This document shows positions 1 through 8,786 of a stretch of 64,000 nucleotides of DNA, piece by piece. How positions within the stretch are numbered: the first letter of the stretch is position 1; each line of letters begins with the position of its first letter. The DNA lies in contig NZ_QRLV01000004.1 in the NCBI RefSeq assembly GCF_003472385.1, forward strand, positions 1 through 64,000. The letters run 5' to 3'. The DNA comes from Sutterella sp. AM11-39 (GTDB lineage Bacteria; Pseudomonadota; Gammaproteobacteria; Burkholderiales; Burkholderiaceae_F). The notes beneath the pieces were generated by a model, which saw only the letters and a program-made list of their open reading frames with translations, did no database searches and was not told the origin of the DNA. A program made the position numbers and the translations under genes.

Positions 1-48
1 GGCGCTTCCTCACCTGCATGAATGCAGGGGTTTCCGCGCCGAATTTCT

Positions 49-1110
49 ATGAAGCGCAACACGGATCTTCGGTTTGAACTGCCGCAGAGCAAAGTTTCAT
101 CACCCGGCGGCGTTTTGGCGCTTCTGCAGGGGCAGGTACAGACCTCAGGCAATGCTCTGCCCGATGAGAAAACGGTGGCAATGTGGCAGCGTGAGGCGGC
201 CGAAGGCTCGCCCAACGCACAGTATGAACTCGCCAAGATGCTCACAAGTGGCGAGCCGGTCTCTGCCGACAACCGCGCTGCCGTCAAGTGGTTAAAGAAG
301 GCGGCAGAAAAGCAGCACGCCGAAAGCCAGCATATGCTGGGCGTTTTGATCGCCCGCGGTCAGGGTGTGCGCGCCGATCCAGCCAAAGCGGCCGCGCTTT
401 TCCGTGCTGCGGCCATTATGGGCAACGCCAATGCGCAATACGATCTTGGAAGAGCGCTGGATTGGGGTTTTGGCTGCGAAGAAAATCCCCGTGAAGCACT
501 AACATGGTTCCGCTTGGCTGGGGCTCAGGGCCACGTGCCCGCTCAATTTGCCGTGGGAGTCGCTTACGCGCGAGGACGAGGCTGTGAGCCCAGTCTCACG
601 CAGGCGGCTTCTTGGTTGCGCAAGGCGGCGATGAGCCACCATGCAGAGGCGGCCTTCCGACTCGGAGAACTCTATCTTCGCCCCGATAACCCTTCTGCAG
701 ACAATGCCGAAGCCTTCCGGTGGGTAGCCGAAAGCGCTCGTGCGGGTTTTGTGGCCGCCCAGTACACGCTCGCACTCTTTTACTGGGCAGGCAGAGCCGT
801 CAAGCGAAGTCCCAGACAAGCCTACGCCTGGGCAATGCGTGCGGCTTCGAAAGACTCCGACGCCGCCTTGCTGCTGCTTTCTAAACTCATGGAAAACGGT
901 GAGGCAGGGCCCGCGGACGCACAGACCGCTTACGCGCTTACATTACGCGCTATGGACGTTGCTTCAAACGATGGGGCCAAAGAAGAAGCACAGTTGCGTC
1001 TGCGAGAGCTTTCACTCAAGCTCTCGGCCGAGAGTATTCAAAGTGCTGAAGAAGTCTGCAAAGCGCATCCGGACACCACGTCCCTGCTGCAGTCGCTCTT
1101 GGAGTCGTGA
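49..1110 (+). CDS. Sel1-like repeat (SLR) protein
   Basis: A solenoid of about seven Sel1/TPR-like repeats fills most of the 353 residues. Each unit is about 36 residues with the pattern A..W...AA..G...AQ..LG..Y..G.G, for example AQYDLGRALDWGFG and AQFAVGVAYARGRG. SLR proteins usually serve as protein-protein scaffolds. No signal peptide or membrane segment is visible, so it is probably cytoplasmic. I chose the ATG at 49 because the repeat-free N-terminus begins naturally there; an in-frame ATG at 22 adds nine residues and neither has a convincing ribosome binding site. Its partner is unknown and the next gene (HU) is 740 bp away, so context gives no role. Confidence 0.8.
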   Translation: MKRNTDLRFELPQSKVSSPGGVLALLQGQVQTSGNALPDEKTVAMWQREAAEGSPNAQYELAKMLTSGEPVSADNRAAVKWLKKAAEKQHAESQHMLGVLIARGQGVRADPAKAAALFRAAAIMGNANAQYDLGRALDWGFGCEENPREALTWFRLAGAQGHVPAQFAVGVAYARGRGCEPSLTQAASWLRKAAMSHHAEAAFRLGELYLRPDNPSADNAEAFRWVAESARAGFVAAQYTLALFYWAGRAVKRSPRQAYAWAMRAASKDSDAALLLLSKLMENGEAGPADAQTAYALTLRAMDVASNDGAKEEAQLRLRELSLKLSAESIQSAEEVCKAHPDTTSLLQSLLES

Positions 1111-1849
1111 CCTGGCGTCACTTATTTATAGTGGTTTGAACCTACTCTTTAATAGGTACACGCGCTGTCTGCCTTTTTTAAAGACAAAAAAAACGCTGCA
1201 GCTTTTTGGAGGGACTGCAGCGGAAAATACCACTTAAGGAGATGCCAGAGTTTGAAACGGCTCTGGCCGCTCCCTCTCTGTACTGCGCATTAGAACACTT
1301 TTTCGCTTAAGAAACAATCGTTGTGCTGCCTCTGACGGTTGCCTTTTGCAAAGAGTTGTTTACAGCAGGGCTATCCCCAATATACCCATTTAGAGATAGT
1401 TAAACTGAGAATACCGCGCAATTCAGGCCATCCGACCTGCTCCCCAGTATTTGGACGTCGCAATGTAGTCTGAGAAAATTTACAAAAGGAAACTTTTGCA
1501 ATTGTCGGCACGCCGGTTTTCCGTCTCTGTCTCCGTAGAAGACTGTTTCAGAAAACGAAACTTCACAAGCAGAATCCGCGTCCCCGTGAAATTCGGGAAA
1601 AAGTCTTGCGTTAGCTCAAAGAATCACTACGAGTTTTGCCCCATTTATCCCGAAGAACTACTGCATTCCTTGATTTGCGGGGCTATCATAAAGGCGTTGT
1701 TTCACCGGGTTCGTTTCGGCGGTGCTTCTTGTGCCTCGAAAGCGGATTCAACTTTCCACAGGCGGCTGATCGAAGATTCGGTTTCGTTGCCGCGCAACTT
1801 TTTCTTTCGGTGAAGCGGCACATTGCACAAACAAATACGGAGATAGCCT
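1111..1849. other. Long intergenic region before the HU gene
   Basis: I see no convincing protein gene in this 739-bp gap. A 105-codon frame at 1496-1813 has no recognisable family, no good ribosome binding site and atypical composition. The gap holds two hairpins: a 7-bp stem near 1244-1268, and a stronger one at 1194-1222 that looks like a minus-strand terminator (listed separately). The right end should carry the HU promoter and has a purine-rich ribosome binding site just before 1850. A non-coding RNA is possible but not demonstrated. Confidence 0.5.
1186..1222 (-). terminator. Possible minus-strand intrinsic terminator
   Basis: The 8-bp arms cgctgcag (1194-1201) and ctgcagcg (1215-1222) are perfectly complementary. 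On the minus strand the stem is followed by eight T (1186-1193). No minus-strand gene lies to its right, so it would end an unannotated transcript, or it could be a fortuitous hairpin. Confidence 0.4.
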
Positions 1850-2137
1850 ATGAATCGCATGGATCTTGTCGAAAAGATTGCCGAAAAGAACGCCATTTCC
1901 AAGGCAGAAGCCAACCGCATTCTCGGTACGGTGATCGAAGAAGTTATGGCTGCCGTGAAGGCTGGTGAATCCCTCACGCTCGTCGGCTTCGGCACCTTCA
2001 AGCTTCAGGATCGTCCGGAACGCACCGGTCGCAACCCGGCCACGGGCGATGCCATTACCATCCCGGCTGCCAAAGTTCCGAAGTTCGTTCCGAGCTCTGC
2101 CTTTAAGGCCGCTGTGAACTGCTGCTGCAAGAAGTAA
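1850..2137 (+). CDS. hup: DNA-binding protein HU
   Basis: A 95-residue HU/IHF-family nucleoid protein that bends DNA non-specifically and compacts the chromosome as a dimer. The N-terminal helices resemble HU (MDLVEKIAEKNAISKAEANR), followed by the GFGTF turn near residue 49 and the DNA-clasping arm with RNPATG and the intercalating-Pro region. The stand-alone gene with its own ribosome binding site and a strong terminator at 2164-2200 points to HU rather than IHF. The odd feature is the C-terminus: after the usual AFKAAVN it ends in three consecutive Cys and two Lys, where HU normally ends around Asn/Lys without cysteines. The family call is firm; hupA versus hupB cannot be decided. Confidence 0.95.
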   Translation: MNRMDLVEKIAEKNAISKAEANRILGTVIEEVMAAVKAGESLTLVGFGTFKLQDRPERTGRNPATGDAITIPAAKVPKFVPSSAFKAAVNCCCKK

Positions 2138-2163
2138 TTCTGCTCGGTTGTTTTCGATGACGA

Positions 2164-2200
2164 ACCCGCGCTCGACACATTCGAGAGCGGGTTTGTTTTT
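2164..2200 (+). terminator. Rho-independent terminator of the HU gene
   Basis: The GC-rich stem acccgc/gcgggt (2164-2169 and 2187-2192) is extended by ctcga/tcgag and followed by a T-rich run to about 2201. Confidence 0.85.
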
Positions 2201-2290
2201 TGTCTGTTTTGCTTGCTGCGGCCGCGTAAAATTCTTTCATCTACGTTCCGGCACAGCCTTGAGCCAGCGCTCTCGGCCGCCTCTTTAGCC

Positions 2291-3361
2291 ATGTTCATCC
2301 GTCAGAATCTCCTTGTCGCAGGCGTCCTGGCCCTTTCCCTGAGCCTTGCACAGTCCGCCATTGCCCGTCCCGTTACAGACCATCTCAATCGTACTGTAGA
2401 TGTGCCCGAGCGCATAGAGCGTGTGGCCGTGGCCGACATCTTTCCCTATGCCTCCGCAACATGCGTATATCTGGGTAGTTGCCGCAAGATCGTGGCGATG
2501 CATCCGAGCAGCATGGCGGCCGCCAAAAGCGGTCTCTTAAAGGAGTTGTACCCCGAGGTGACCAGCGTCAATACAAGCGTCATGAAGGGCGCAGAAGTCA
2601 ATCTCGAAGCTCTGATGGGACTCAAGCCCGACGTGGTGTTCGTCAATGCCGGCAACAAGCGTCTGATTGAGCGCCTTGAGTCTGCAGGCCTGCCCGCCCT
2701 TGCCGTGAGCACCGGCAAGTGGGACTACGATGTTATGAAGACCTACGAGAACTGGATTGCTCTGCTCGACAAGACCTTCCCGGGCGAAGGTAACGCCGCA
2801 GCGGCTCTTCAAAAAGCGCGCAGCATCGAAAGGCTTGTTGCAGAACGTACTGCGGACATTGCCCCCGATAAACGCCGCAAGGTTCTCTTCCTTGTGCATT
2901 ACGACGGCAAGCGCATCGTCACGAGCGGTAGCCGCTTCTTCGGGCAGTATTGGGCCACCGCGGCCGGCGCCATCAACGTCGGGCACGAAGTCACTCTTGA
3001 AAAGGGAAACGCCGCAATAGACTTCGAGCGAATCCTCGCTTGGAACCCCGATGCAGTTTTTCTCACCAACTTCACCAAAGCCAAGCCTTCTGACCTATAC
3101 GGCAACACCTACCACAGTTGGTCGAGCGTCGAAGCCGTCAAGCGTCACAACGTCTACAAGATGCCCTTGGGACTCTATCGAAGCTACACACCCTCTGCCG
3201 ACTCTCCGATGACGCTCTTATGGCTGGCAGCAACGCTCTACCCCGAGCGTTTTGCCGACATCAAGATTGAAGATGAAGTGCGCGCGTTTTACCGCGACTG
3301 CTACGGCATTGAACTCACTCCCGAACGCGCACGCACACTCTTCCCAATAGATCACAAATGA
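2291..3361 (+). CDS. Periplasmic binding protein of an iron-complex/cobalamin-type ABC importer
   Basis: This 356-residue protein has a typical Sec signal peptide (about residues 1-25, cleaved near SAIA/RPV). It is followed by a BtuF/FepB/HmuT-type fold: an opening DHLNRTVDVPERIERV strand, then a NLEALMGLKPDVVFV lobe-closing region typical of the TroA/BtuF superfamily. It would capture an iron chelate, haem or corrinoid and hand it to the permease that follows. I preferred the ATG at 2291 to an upstream TTG frame because only that start exposes the signal peptide at the N-terminus. Its stop overlaps the permease start (ATGA at 3358-3361), showing translational coupling. The substrate cannot be read from sequence; an iron complex or haem is a reasonable guess because a ChuW-type haem enzyme lies at 37.2 kb. 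Confidence 0.85.
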   Translation: MFIRQNLLVAGVLALSLSLAQSAIARPVTDHLNRTVDVPERIERVAVADIFPYASATCVYLGSCRKIVAMHPSSMAAAKSGLLKELYPEVTSVNTSVMKGAEVNLEALMGLKPDVVFVNAGNKRLIERLESAGLPALAVSTGKWDYDVMKTYENWIALLDKTFPGEGNAAAALQKARSIERLVAERTADIAPDKRRKVLFLVHYDGKRIVTSGSRFFGQYWATAAGAINVGHEVTLEKGNAAIDFERILAWNPDAVFLTNFTKAKPSDLYGNTYHSWSSVEAVKRHNVYKMPLGLYRSYTPSADSPMTLLWLAATLYPERFADIKIEDEVRAFYRDCYGIELTPERARTLFPIDHK

Positions 3362-4365
3362 ACTCTAATAAAAACAGAGCCGTCTTGTTTATCGGCCTTC
3401 TGCTTTTGGTTGCTACATCTTTGATTTCATTAGGAATCGGAGCGCTTTCTCTACCTATTAAAGAGGTTATATACGCTCTTTTAGGTTCAATTTCTGACAA
3501 CATCAACATCACGACACAGACGCAATCTGTTGTCATTAATGTGCGCCTTCCCCGCATCCTCACGGCGCTGATTTGCGGTGCAGGTCTTGCTGCGGCCGGT
3601 GCCGCCTTTCAGGCTCTCTTTTCAAACCCTCTGGCAACGGCCGACACTCTGGGTGTTTCAACGGGAGCTGCCTTCGGAGCTGTGCTCGGCATTCTTTTAG
3701 GGCTCGATGCCTTCGGCGTGCAAACTCTTTCTCTTGGCGTCGGTTTAGTTGCCGTGTTCGGCGTCTGGCGCCTCTCTTTACGACAAGGCAGAAGTTCCAT
3801 TCTGCTGCTCATTCTTTCCGGTCTGGTGGTGGCGGCGCTTTTCAGCTCACTCATCAGTCTGGTGAAATTTGCGGCCGACCCTCAGGATGAACTGCCCGCC
3901 GTCACGTTCTGGCTCATGGGGTCTTTGACGGGGGCCGACTGGAAGTCTCTTAAGCTTGGTCTTCCGTTTATCGTGATCGGTTCTCTCGCAATCTGGGCCC
4001 TGCGATGGAAACTCAATGCGCTTTCGCTTTCCGAAGACGAAGCCAAAAGTCTGGGCCTGCCCGTTGCGCGTCTGCGATTTCTCATCGTCACGGCAGCCAC
4101 GGCCGTCACCGCCGCATGCGTGAGCATGTGCGGTTTGATCGGCTGGGTTGGTCTGCTCATTCCGCATTTCGTGCGCCTTGTCTGCGGCAGCGACAACCGC
4201 ACGGTCGTGCCTGCAAGCTTTCTGTTCGGCGCCGTTTTCCTTTTGGTCTGCGACACGATTGCACGCAGCGCCGCACAGATGGAAATTCCCGTTTCCGTAC
4301 TCACGAGTCTTGTCGGCGCGCCGATCTTCCTGATGCTGTTGCGCCGCAAAAGCACTTTTCTCTGA
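3358..4365 (+). CDS. FecCD-family ABC permease
   Basis: The inner-membrane permease (335 residues, usual length) of the same importer. It is very hydrophobic with about nine or ten membrane spans. It shows the FecCD/BtuC hallmarks: RLPRILTALICGAGLAAAGA near residue 63 and the late GLIGWVGLLIPHFVRL segment near residue 260, which forms the coupling helix contacting the ATPase. It overlaps the upstream binding-protein gene by four bases and is followed after 11 bp by the ATPase gene, so the three genes form one operon. Function as a homodimeric channel is family knowledge; the substrate is undetermined. Confidence 0.92.
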   Translation: MNSNKNRAVLFIGLLLLVATSLISLGIGALSLPIKEVIYALLGSISDNINITTQTQSVVINVRLPRILTALICGAGLAAAGAAFQALFSNPLATADTLGVSTGAAFGAVLGILLGLDAFGVQTLSLGVGLVAVFGVWRLSLRQGRSSILLLILSGLVVAALFSSLISLVKFAADPQDELPAVTFWLMGSLTGADWKSLKLGLPFIVIGSLAIWALRWKLNALSLSEDEAKSLGLPVARLRFLIVTAATAVTAACVSMCGLIGWVGLLIPHFVRLVCGSDNRTVVPASFLFGAVFLLVCDTIARSAAQMEIPVSVLTSLVGAPIFLMLLRRKSTFL

Positions 4366-4376
4366 GGGAGGCACGA

Positions 4377-5162
4377 GTGATTCTTTCGGTTGAAAATGCG
4401 GCTTTTCACTATCCGAACCGCCGCCCTCTCTTTGAAAACCTCTCCTTTGAACTCGCCACTCCCTCGGTCATGAGCGTTCTCGGAGCCAACGGCGCGGGTA
4501 AAACCACACTTTTAAAGTGCATCCTCGGGTTTGAAAAGTGGTCTCAAGGCAGTGTTCTTTTGGACGGAGCCGACGCCGCGCACATGTCCTCTCAACGCTT
4601 CTGGCAACGCATTGCCTATGTGCCGCAAGCCAAGAGCGCGCCCTTTTCCTACACCGTTGAAGAAACAGTACTTCTCGGCAGAAGCTCCCGCGTCGCTTTG
4701 TTCGGCAAACCTTCGGTTCACGATCTTGAGGTTGCGCATCGGGCAATCGAATTCGTCGGAGTGCAGCATCTGTTGCATCAAAGCTGCTCACAGCTCTCCG
4801 GCGGCCAATATCAGATGGTTCTGATCGCCCGTGCGCTTGCCGCCGAACCGGAGCTTCTCGTGATGGATGAACCCGAGAGCAATCTTGACTTCAAAAACCA
4901 GCTCAAGGTGCTCTCCTGCATTCGGGACCTGCGCCAGCGAGGCGTAGGTTGCCTTATCAACACACACTACCCGGCGCATGCGCTTGAGATCAGCGATCAG
5001 GCGCTGGTGATGCTGCCCGGACAGCGTTTTGTCTTCGGAAAAGCCGAGGAAGTGCTCACCGCCGAGACGCTGACCGAAGCCTTCGGAGTTGAGGTGACGA
5101 TTTTCAAGACGCAATTGGCCGACGGCAGAATCGTGAGCAACGTCACCGCTGTTTCAGCGTAA
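4377..5162 (+). CDS. ABC transporter ATPase (FepC/BtuD type)
   Basis: The energising subunit of the importer, 261 residues. Walker A is GANGAGKT at 36-43, the signature LSGGQ is near 140, and Walker B LLVMDEPE has its Asp/Glu near 164-165. A His late in the chain (INTHYPAHAL) fits the H-loop. The start is a GTG at 4377 preceded by a strong ribosome binding site (gagggagg). The open frame runs much further upstream, but that part is antisense-like residue of the permease gene, so it is excluded. The family usually carries iron-siderophore, haem or vitamin B12 importers. Confidence 0.92.
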   Translation: MILSVENAAFHYPNRRPLFENLSFELATPSVMSVLGANGAGKTTLLKCILGFEKWSQGSVLLDGADAAHMSSQRFWQRIAYVPQAKSAPFSYTVEETVLLGRSSRVALFGKPSVHDLEVAHRAIEFVGVQHLLHQSCSQLSGGQYQMVLIARALAAEPELLVMDEPESNLDFKNQLKVLSCIRDLRQRGVGCLINTHYPAHALEISDQALVMLPGQRFVFGKAEEVLTAETLTEAFGVEVTIFKTQLADGRIVSNVTAVSA

Positions 5163-5186
5163 CAAGAATGTTTGGCGCCTCGGAAC

Positions 5187-5792
5187 TTAAGGTGTTGTGA
5201 GTACGCGGGCGCTTTCGGAAGCACCTGCAGGAGCCGGTGGATTTGCAGGAACAGTCAGGGTCGCTGCCGGCTTTGCGACCTTGGTTTCGGCAGGGACCGT
5301 TTGACGGAGTTGATGAACGTCAAGGCCGGACTGTTTACGGGCTCGCCGACAGTCAGTCGGGTCGTTGCAGTTGTAGGGAACGCCGCCGCGCATTTCCACA
5401 TGCACTTCAATCACCTGCCGACGAAGCAGTTCGCGTTCGGCAGGCGTCATCTTGCGGGTTTTGAGATTCTTGGCTTCCTCAGGCGGCAAACGGTCGATCA
5501 CAAAACGACGTTTGAGGTTCTTGCGCTCAACCGGCGTCATGTTCTTGCGCATGATGCGCCGTTCGTCCTGCGTCATGTGCCGCCAACGCAAAAGACGCTG
5601 CTCGTGCGTCAGAAGCGGCCAGAGCTGCGCCCGCTGTTCGGGCGTCATCTGTTCCCACATCAAAACCTTGGGCTGCTCGTCCAAGCTCGGGCCAAAGACG
5701 AAGAACTGCACCGAGGTGTCTTGGGCAACAGCAACGCTGCAGCATCCGCATGCACAGGCAGAGAATAAAAATTGACGCAGACTGAGGATCAT
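5187..5792 (-). CDS. Secreted DUF3106-like protein
   Basis: A 201-residue protein with a short signal peptide (about residues 1-23, ending AVAQ) and a charged helical core. The core holds repeated 'MTP(E/A/V)-R' turns: MTPEQRAQLW, MTQDERRIMR, MTPVERKNLK and MTPAERELLR, spaced about 22-40 residues apart. This resembles the betaproteobacterial DUF3106 family of unknown function, related in style to Spy/CpxP-like periplasmic helical proteins. The C-terminal quarter is Pro/Ala-rich and contains two Cys (CNDPTDC) that may form a disulfide. It is convergent with the ABC operon and divergent from ompR. The family assignment rests on the repeated motif and is moderate. Confidence 0.7.
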   Translation of the reverse strand: MILSLRQFLFSACACGCCSVAVAQDTSVQFFVFGPSLDEQPKVLMWEQMTPEQRAQLWPLLTHEQRLLRWRHMTQDERRIMRKNMTPVERKNLKRRFVIDRLPPEEAKNLKTRKMTPAERELLRRQVIEVHVEMRGGVPYNCNDPTDCRRARKQSGLDVHQLRQTVPAETKVAKPAATLTVPANPPAPAGASESARVLTTP

Positions 5793-5893
5793 CAGAGCAG
5801 AAATATGTCCATTCTTTGAGACTCTGGAAGCTTAACCTGTTTTTCACGTACTGAGAATGTCGGCATTTAGGCCATTTGGCAACAGCGCTGCGA

Positions 5894-5940
5894 AATTTGT
5901 AACAGAGGTTGTTGGTTTCCCCAACTCGAATTTGTAACAG
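5894..5940. promoter_or_regulatory. Direct repeats resembling OmpR half-sites upstream of ompR
   Basis: The 12-mer aatttgtaacag occurs twice in the same orientation (5894-5905 and 5929-5940), 35 bp apart. The tttgtaaca core matches the kind of GTNACA element bound by enterobacterial OmpR. The repeats lie between the divergent DUF3106-like gene and ompR, so autoregulation is plausible. A 7-bp hairpin (5985-6002) follows in the probable ompR leader. Confidence 0.45.
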
Positions 5941-6052
5941 GCACAATAAGCAAAACGTAAAGCGGCCGCTATTTCTGCCTTTTTGATAGGTGACAACCTA
6001 TCCGCAGTGCGGGGCCGCAATGAGAACAAGAACATATTGAAAAGGATGTCAC

Positions 6053-6796
6053 ATGGCTGAACAAGAACGCACGCCGAAGGTTTTGATTGTTGACGACGAT
6101 CCCCGTCTTCGCGACCTGCTGCGCCGTTATCTCGGCGATAACGGCTTTAGCGTTTCGGTGGCCGACGGCGCTCCGGCGATGAACCGCATCTGGATGCGCG
6201 AACGCTTCGATGCACTCATTCTCGACCTGATGCTGCCCGGCGAAGACGGCTTGCAGATTCTGCGCCGTCTGCGTGCAAGCAAGGACATGACGCCGGTGCT
6301 GATGCTCACCGCCCGTGGCGAAGACGTCGATCGCATCGTCGGTCTGGAACTCGGTGCCGACGATTACATCGCCAAGCCCTTTAATCCGCGCGAACTGCTC
6401 GCCCGCATCCACGCCGTGCTTCGCCGCCGCCCGCGCGCCGACGAACCGGGCGCCCCTTCTTTGGACAAGGAAGTAGTGGTGTTCGGCGAGTTTGAACTCG
6501 ACCTCGGCCGTCGCGAACTGCGCAAGAACGGCGAAACCGTGTCACTTACAACCGGCGAATTTGCCGTGCTCAAGGCTTTTGCCCGTCACCCGCGCGTACC
6601 GCTGTCCCGTGACAAGCTCATGGAAATGGCCCGCGGCCGCGAATACGAGGCCTTTGACCGTTCGCTCGACGTTCAGGTGAGCCGTCTGCGCAAGCTCATC
6701 GAACCCGATCCGAGCAAGCCGCGCTACCTGCAGACGGTTTGGGGATTGGGCTACGTCTTCATTCCGGACGATCCTCAGGACGCCAACAAGGCCTGA
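6053..6796 (+). CDS. ompR: OmpR-family response regulator
   Basis: The DNA-binding half of a two-component system, 247 residues. The receiver domain (about 8-125) has acidic pocket DDD at 14-16, phosphoacceptor Asp58 (LILDLMLPG) and the conserved Lys of ADDYIAKPFNP. The Trans_Reg_C winged helix (about 140-240) ends in the typical YLQTVWGLGYVF. The wording around the receiver (RRYLGDNGF, RGEDVDRIVGLELGADDY) is close to OmpR itself rather than PhoB or KdpE. The partner kinase begins 132 bp downstream, after an intrinsic terminator-like hairpin, so kinase expression may be lower or separately started. Confidence 0.92.
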   Translation: MAEQERTPKVLIVDDDPRLRDLLRRYLGDNGFSVSVADGAPAMNRIWMRERFDALILDLMLPGEDGLQILRRLRASKDMTPVLMLTARGEDVDRIVGLELGADDYIAKPFNPRELLARIHAVLRRRPRADEPGAPSLDKEVVVFGEFELDLGRRELRKNGETVSLTTGEFAVLKAFARHPRVPLSRDKLMEMARGREYEAFDRSLDVQVSRLRKLIEPDPSKPRYLQTVWGLGYVFIPDDPQDANKA

Positions 6797-6818
6797 TTTT
6801 CGTCTCCGCTCGATCCGA

Positions 6819-6853
6819 GGCTGTCTCAGGAATTCTCTTGAGGCAGCCTTTTT
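6819..6853 (+). terminator. Terminator-like hairpin between ompR and the kinase gene
   Basis: The 10-bp stem ggctgtctca/tgaggcagcc (6819-6828 and 6839-6848, one G-U pair) is followed by five T. It probably attenuates read-through into the kinase gene. Confidence 0.75.
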
Positions 6854-6928
6854 CGCTCTTTGCCGCGGCTACAATGCGCAAACCCTTTTCTTGATATTCG
6901 ATCGACAGCTTTCTGCGGTCCCGTTGTA

Positions 6929-8305
6929 ATGGCCACCCCCAATAACACCCGCGCCCCCAATTTGTTTTGGCGCACCTTCATTCTCATGATGCTGCTCATC
7001 GTCTTCTGCGTGATGGGTTGGCTTCAAAGTTTCCGCGTATTGAACGAAACGCCGTACGCGATCGGTGCTGCACGCCAAATCGTTACGATGGCAAACCTCA
7101 CGCGCTACGCACTCATCAGCGCAGATCCCTTCTATCGTCCCGACCTGCTGATGGTGCTCGCCAGCCGCGAAGGTCTTCGCATTCTTCCCAAAGAAAGCAC
7201 CGACGTCGCCATGCCCTTATCTTCCGACGTCGGCTCGCCCTGGTCGGTAGCCGACATCGAAAACTACGTGCACACGCACCTGAGCCCTGAAACCGTGATC
7301 GCGAGCTCGGTCAACGGCGAACACGGCCTGTGGGTTTCGATTTCGATCGACGGCGACGAATACTGGCTGATGAGCAATCTCACGCTCATCAATCCCAGTT
7401 ACGGTACGACATGGATATGGTGGGCTCTTGCTTCTCTTGTAGCATCCATTTTGGGCGCCACGGCACTCACAAGGCGAGTGATCGATCCCTTAAACAAACT
7501 GTCAGCGGCCGCGCGTGCGTTCGGCCGAGGCACGATGCCCGCCAATCTCCCCGAAGAAAGCGGGCCCATCGAACTGCGTGAAGTGAATTCGAGTTTCAAC
7601 CGCATGGTGCAGGACATCACCCGCGTGGAAAACGACCGCGAAATGCTGCTTGCCGGTGTCTCGCACGATTTGCGCACGCCGATCACCCGTCTGCGTCTTG
7701 AAACTGAAATGGCCAATCTGCCCGATGACACCCGCAACAACATGATCAGCGACCTCGAGCAGATGGAAACCATCGTCAACCAATTCATGGCTTACGCGCG
7801 TCGCAGCACGCAGCCCATGGAAAAGGTCGACCTTGCCGCAACGGTCAAGCGTGCCATCTCTTCGGCCCGCCTTGAAATCGATCCAGCGGTCAAACTGAAG
7901 GTCGACATTGAGGACGACATACTCATTCAGGCCAACCCGATCGAGTTCTCGCGTGTCGTGCAAAACCTCTTTACCAACGCTCTGCGCTACGGCAAGAGCG
8001 ACGACGATCTACTTCATCTGTCAGTCGAGGTTTACCGAGACAAGACGAGCGCCATCCTGACGGTGAGCGACGAAGGTCCCGGCCTTGACATGAGCCAGGC
8101 CGATCGCCTGATGCGTCCGTTTGAGCGCGGCGACAGCGCCCGCGGAGGTGTCACGGGGACAGGTTTAGGCCTTGCCATTGTCGATCGCATCGTACGCCGC
8201 AGCGACGGCATGGTCACGCTGGAAAACAACAAGCCTCACGGTCTGCGCGTTAAGATCCGCCTGCCGCTGGCCGATCAAAAAGCAAAAGTTAGCAAAACCG
8301 TTTGA
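6929..8305 (+). CDS. envZ: EnvZ-like sensor histidine kinase
   Basis: A membrane sensor kinase of 458 residues paired with the preceding OmpR-like regulator. It has a first membrane segment (about 15-33), a periplasmic domain of about 125 residues, a second membrane segment (about 160-183), a HAMP linker, and a HisKA helix with phospho-accepting His246 in GVSHDLRTPITRL. The HATPase domain has an N-box (NLFTNALRYG), a G1 box (DEGPGLD) and a G2 box (GTGLGLAIVDRIV). The HDLRTP form is that of EnvZ. I chose ATG 6929 because upstream in-frame TTG codons would put unrelated residues before the first membrane helix. The stimulus is unknown. Confidence 0.9.
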   Translation: MATPNNTRAPNLFWRTFILMMLLIVFCVMGWLQSFRVLNETPYAIGAARQIVTMANLTRYALISADPFYRPDLLMVLASREGLRILPKESTDVAMPLSSDVGSPWSVADIENYVHTHLSPETVIASSVNGEHGLWVSISIDGDEYWLMSNLTLINPSYGTTWIWWALASLVASILGATALTRRVIDPLNKLSAAARAFGRGTMPANLPEESGPIELREVNSSFNRMVQDITRVENDREMLLAGVSHDLRTPITRLRLETEMANLPDDTRNNMISDLEQMETIVNQFMAYARRSTQPMEKVDLAATVKRAISSARLEIDPAVKLKVDIEDDILIQANPIEFSRVVQNLFTNALRYGKSDDDLLHLSVEVYRDKTSAILTVSDEGPGLDMSQADRLMRPFERGDSARGGVTGTGLGLAIVDRIVRRSDGMVTLENNKPHGLRVKIRLPLADQKAKVSKTV

Positions 8306-8336
8306 CTTCTGCGCCACGCTGATTTGAGCTATCCGA

Positions 8337-8377
8337 AGGATTGCTTCGTATCAAAAATGCGAGGCAATCCTCTTTTT
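8337..8377 (+). terminator. Terminator after the kinase gene
   Basis: A 12-bp stem with one G-U pair (aggattgcttcg with cgaggcaatcct) is followed by ctttttat. Confidence 0.85.
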
Positions 8378-8542
8378 ATATAAAATTCGCGATAACTCTA
8401 TCAATTTTGCGATCGAGCTCGCTGAATCTATAAAATCGGCGTTTGAGCGTCTTTCGGACAAGTTTCTCATGACTTTGAACCAAGTTGAAGAAGCGGAATT
8501 CTGATCCTCACTTTTAAAATCGGAAACAAAAGAGGATCAGAA

Positions 8543-8735
8543 ATGCACAGAAGCTTTTCAGAAGAATTCAAACGCGTAGCTGTTGCACGAGTCCAAAATG
8601 GTGAATCGTAACTGTCGGTTGCTCGCCACTTGGGAATCAGTAGCAAAACACTTAATCGATGGTGCGTTACAGCACGCAGAACAATGCCTGCAGAAGAACT
8701 ATTTGCGATGGATGAAATTGCTCGGTCACGCAAAC
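8543..8735 (+). pseudogene. Decayed IS3-type orfA fragment
   Basis: Reading from the ATG at 8543 gives an IS3-family orfA helix-turn-helix start (HRSFSEEFKRVAVARV). It continues, after an in-frame TAA near 8609, as LSVARHLGISSKTLNRW. It stops making sense at about 8735, where the intact IS begins. The 9-bp inverted arms ctgatcctc/gaggatcag just before it (about 8502-8540) may be this older element's end. It is non-functional: one nonsense codon and no 3' part. It differs from the orfA of the neighbouring intact element, so it represents an earlier insertion. Confidence 0.7.
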
Positions 8736-8786
8736 TGGAACTGGGACGTGGGCGCGGAATTTCGAATCTCGATATAAAAGCCCGGA

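Noticed and set aside
1496..1813. 105-codon frame upstream of HU
   Set aside because: No ribosome binding site, odd composition (many Phe, Cys, Arg), no family resemblance.
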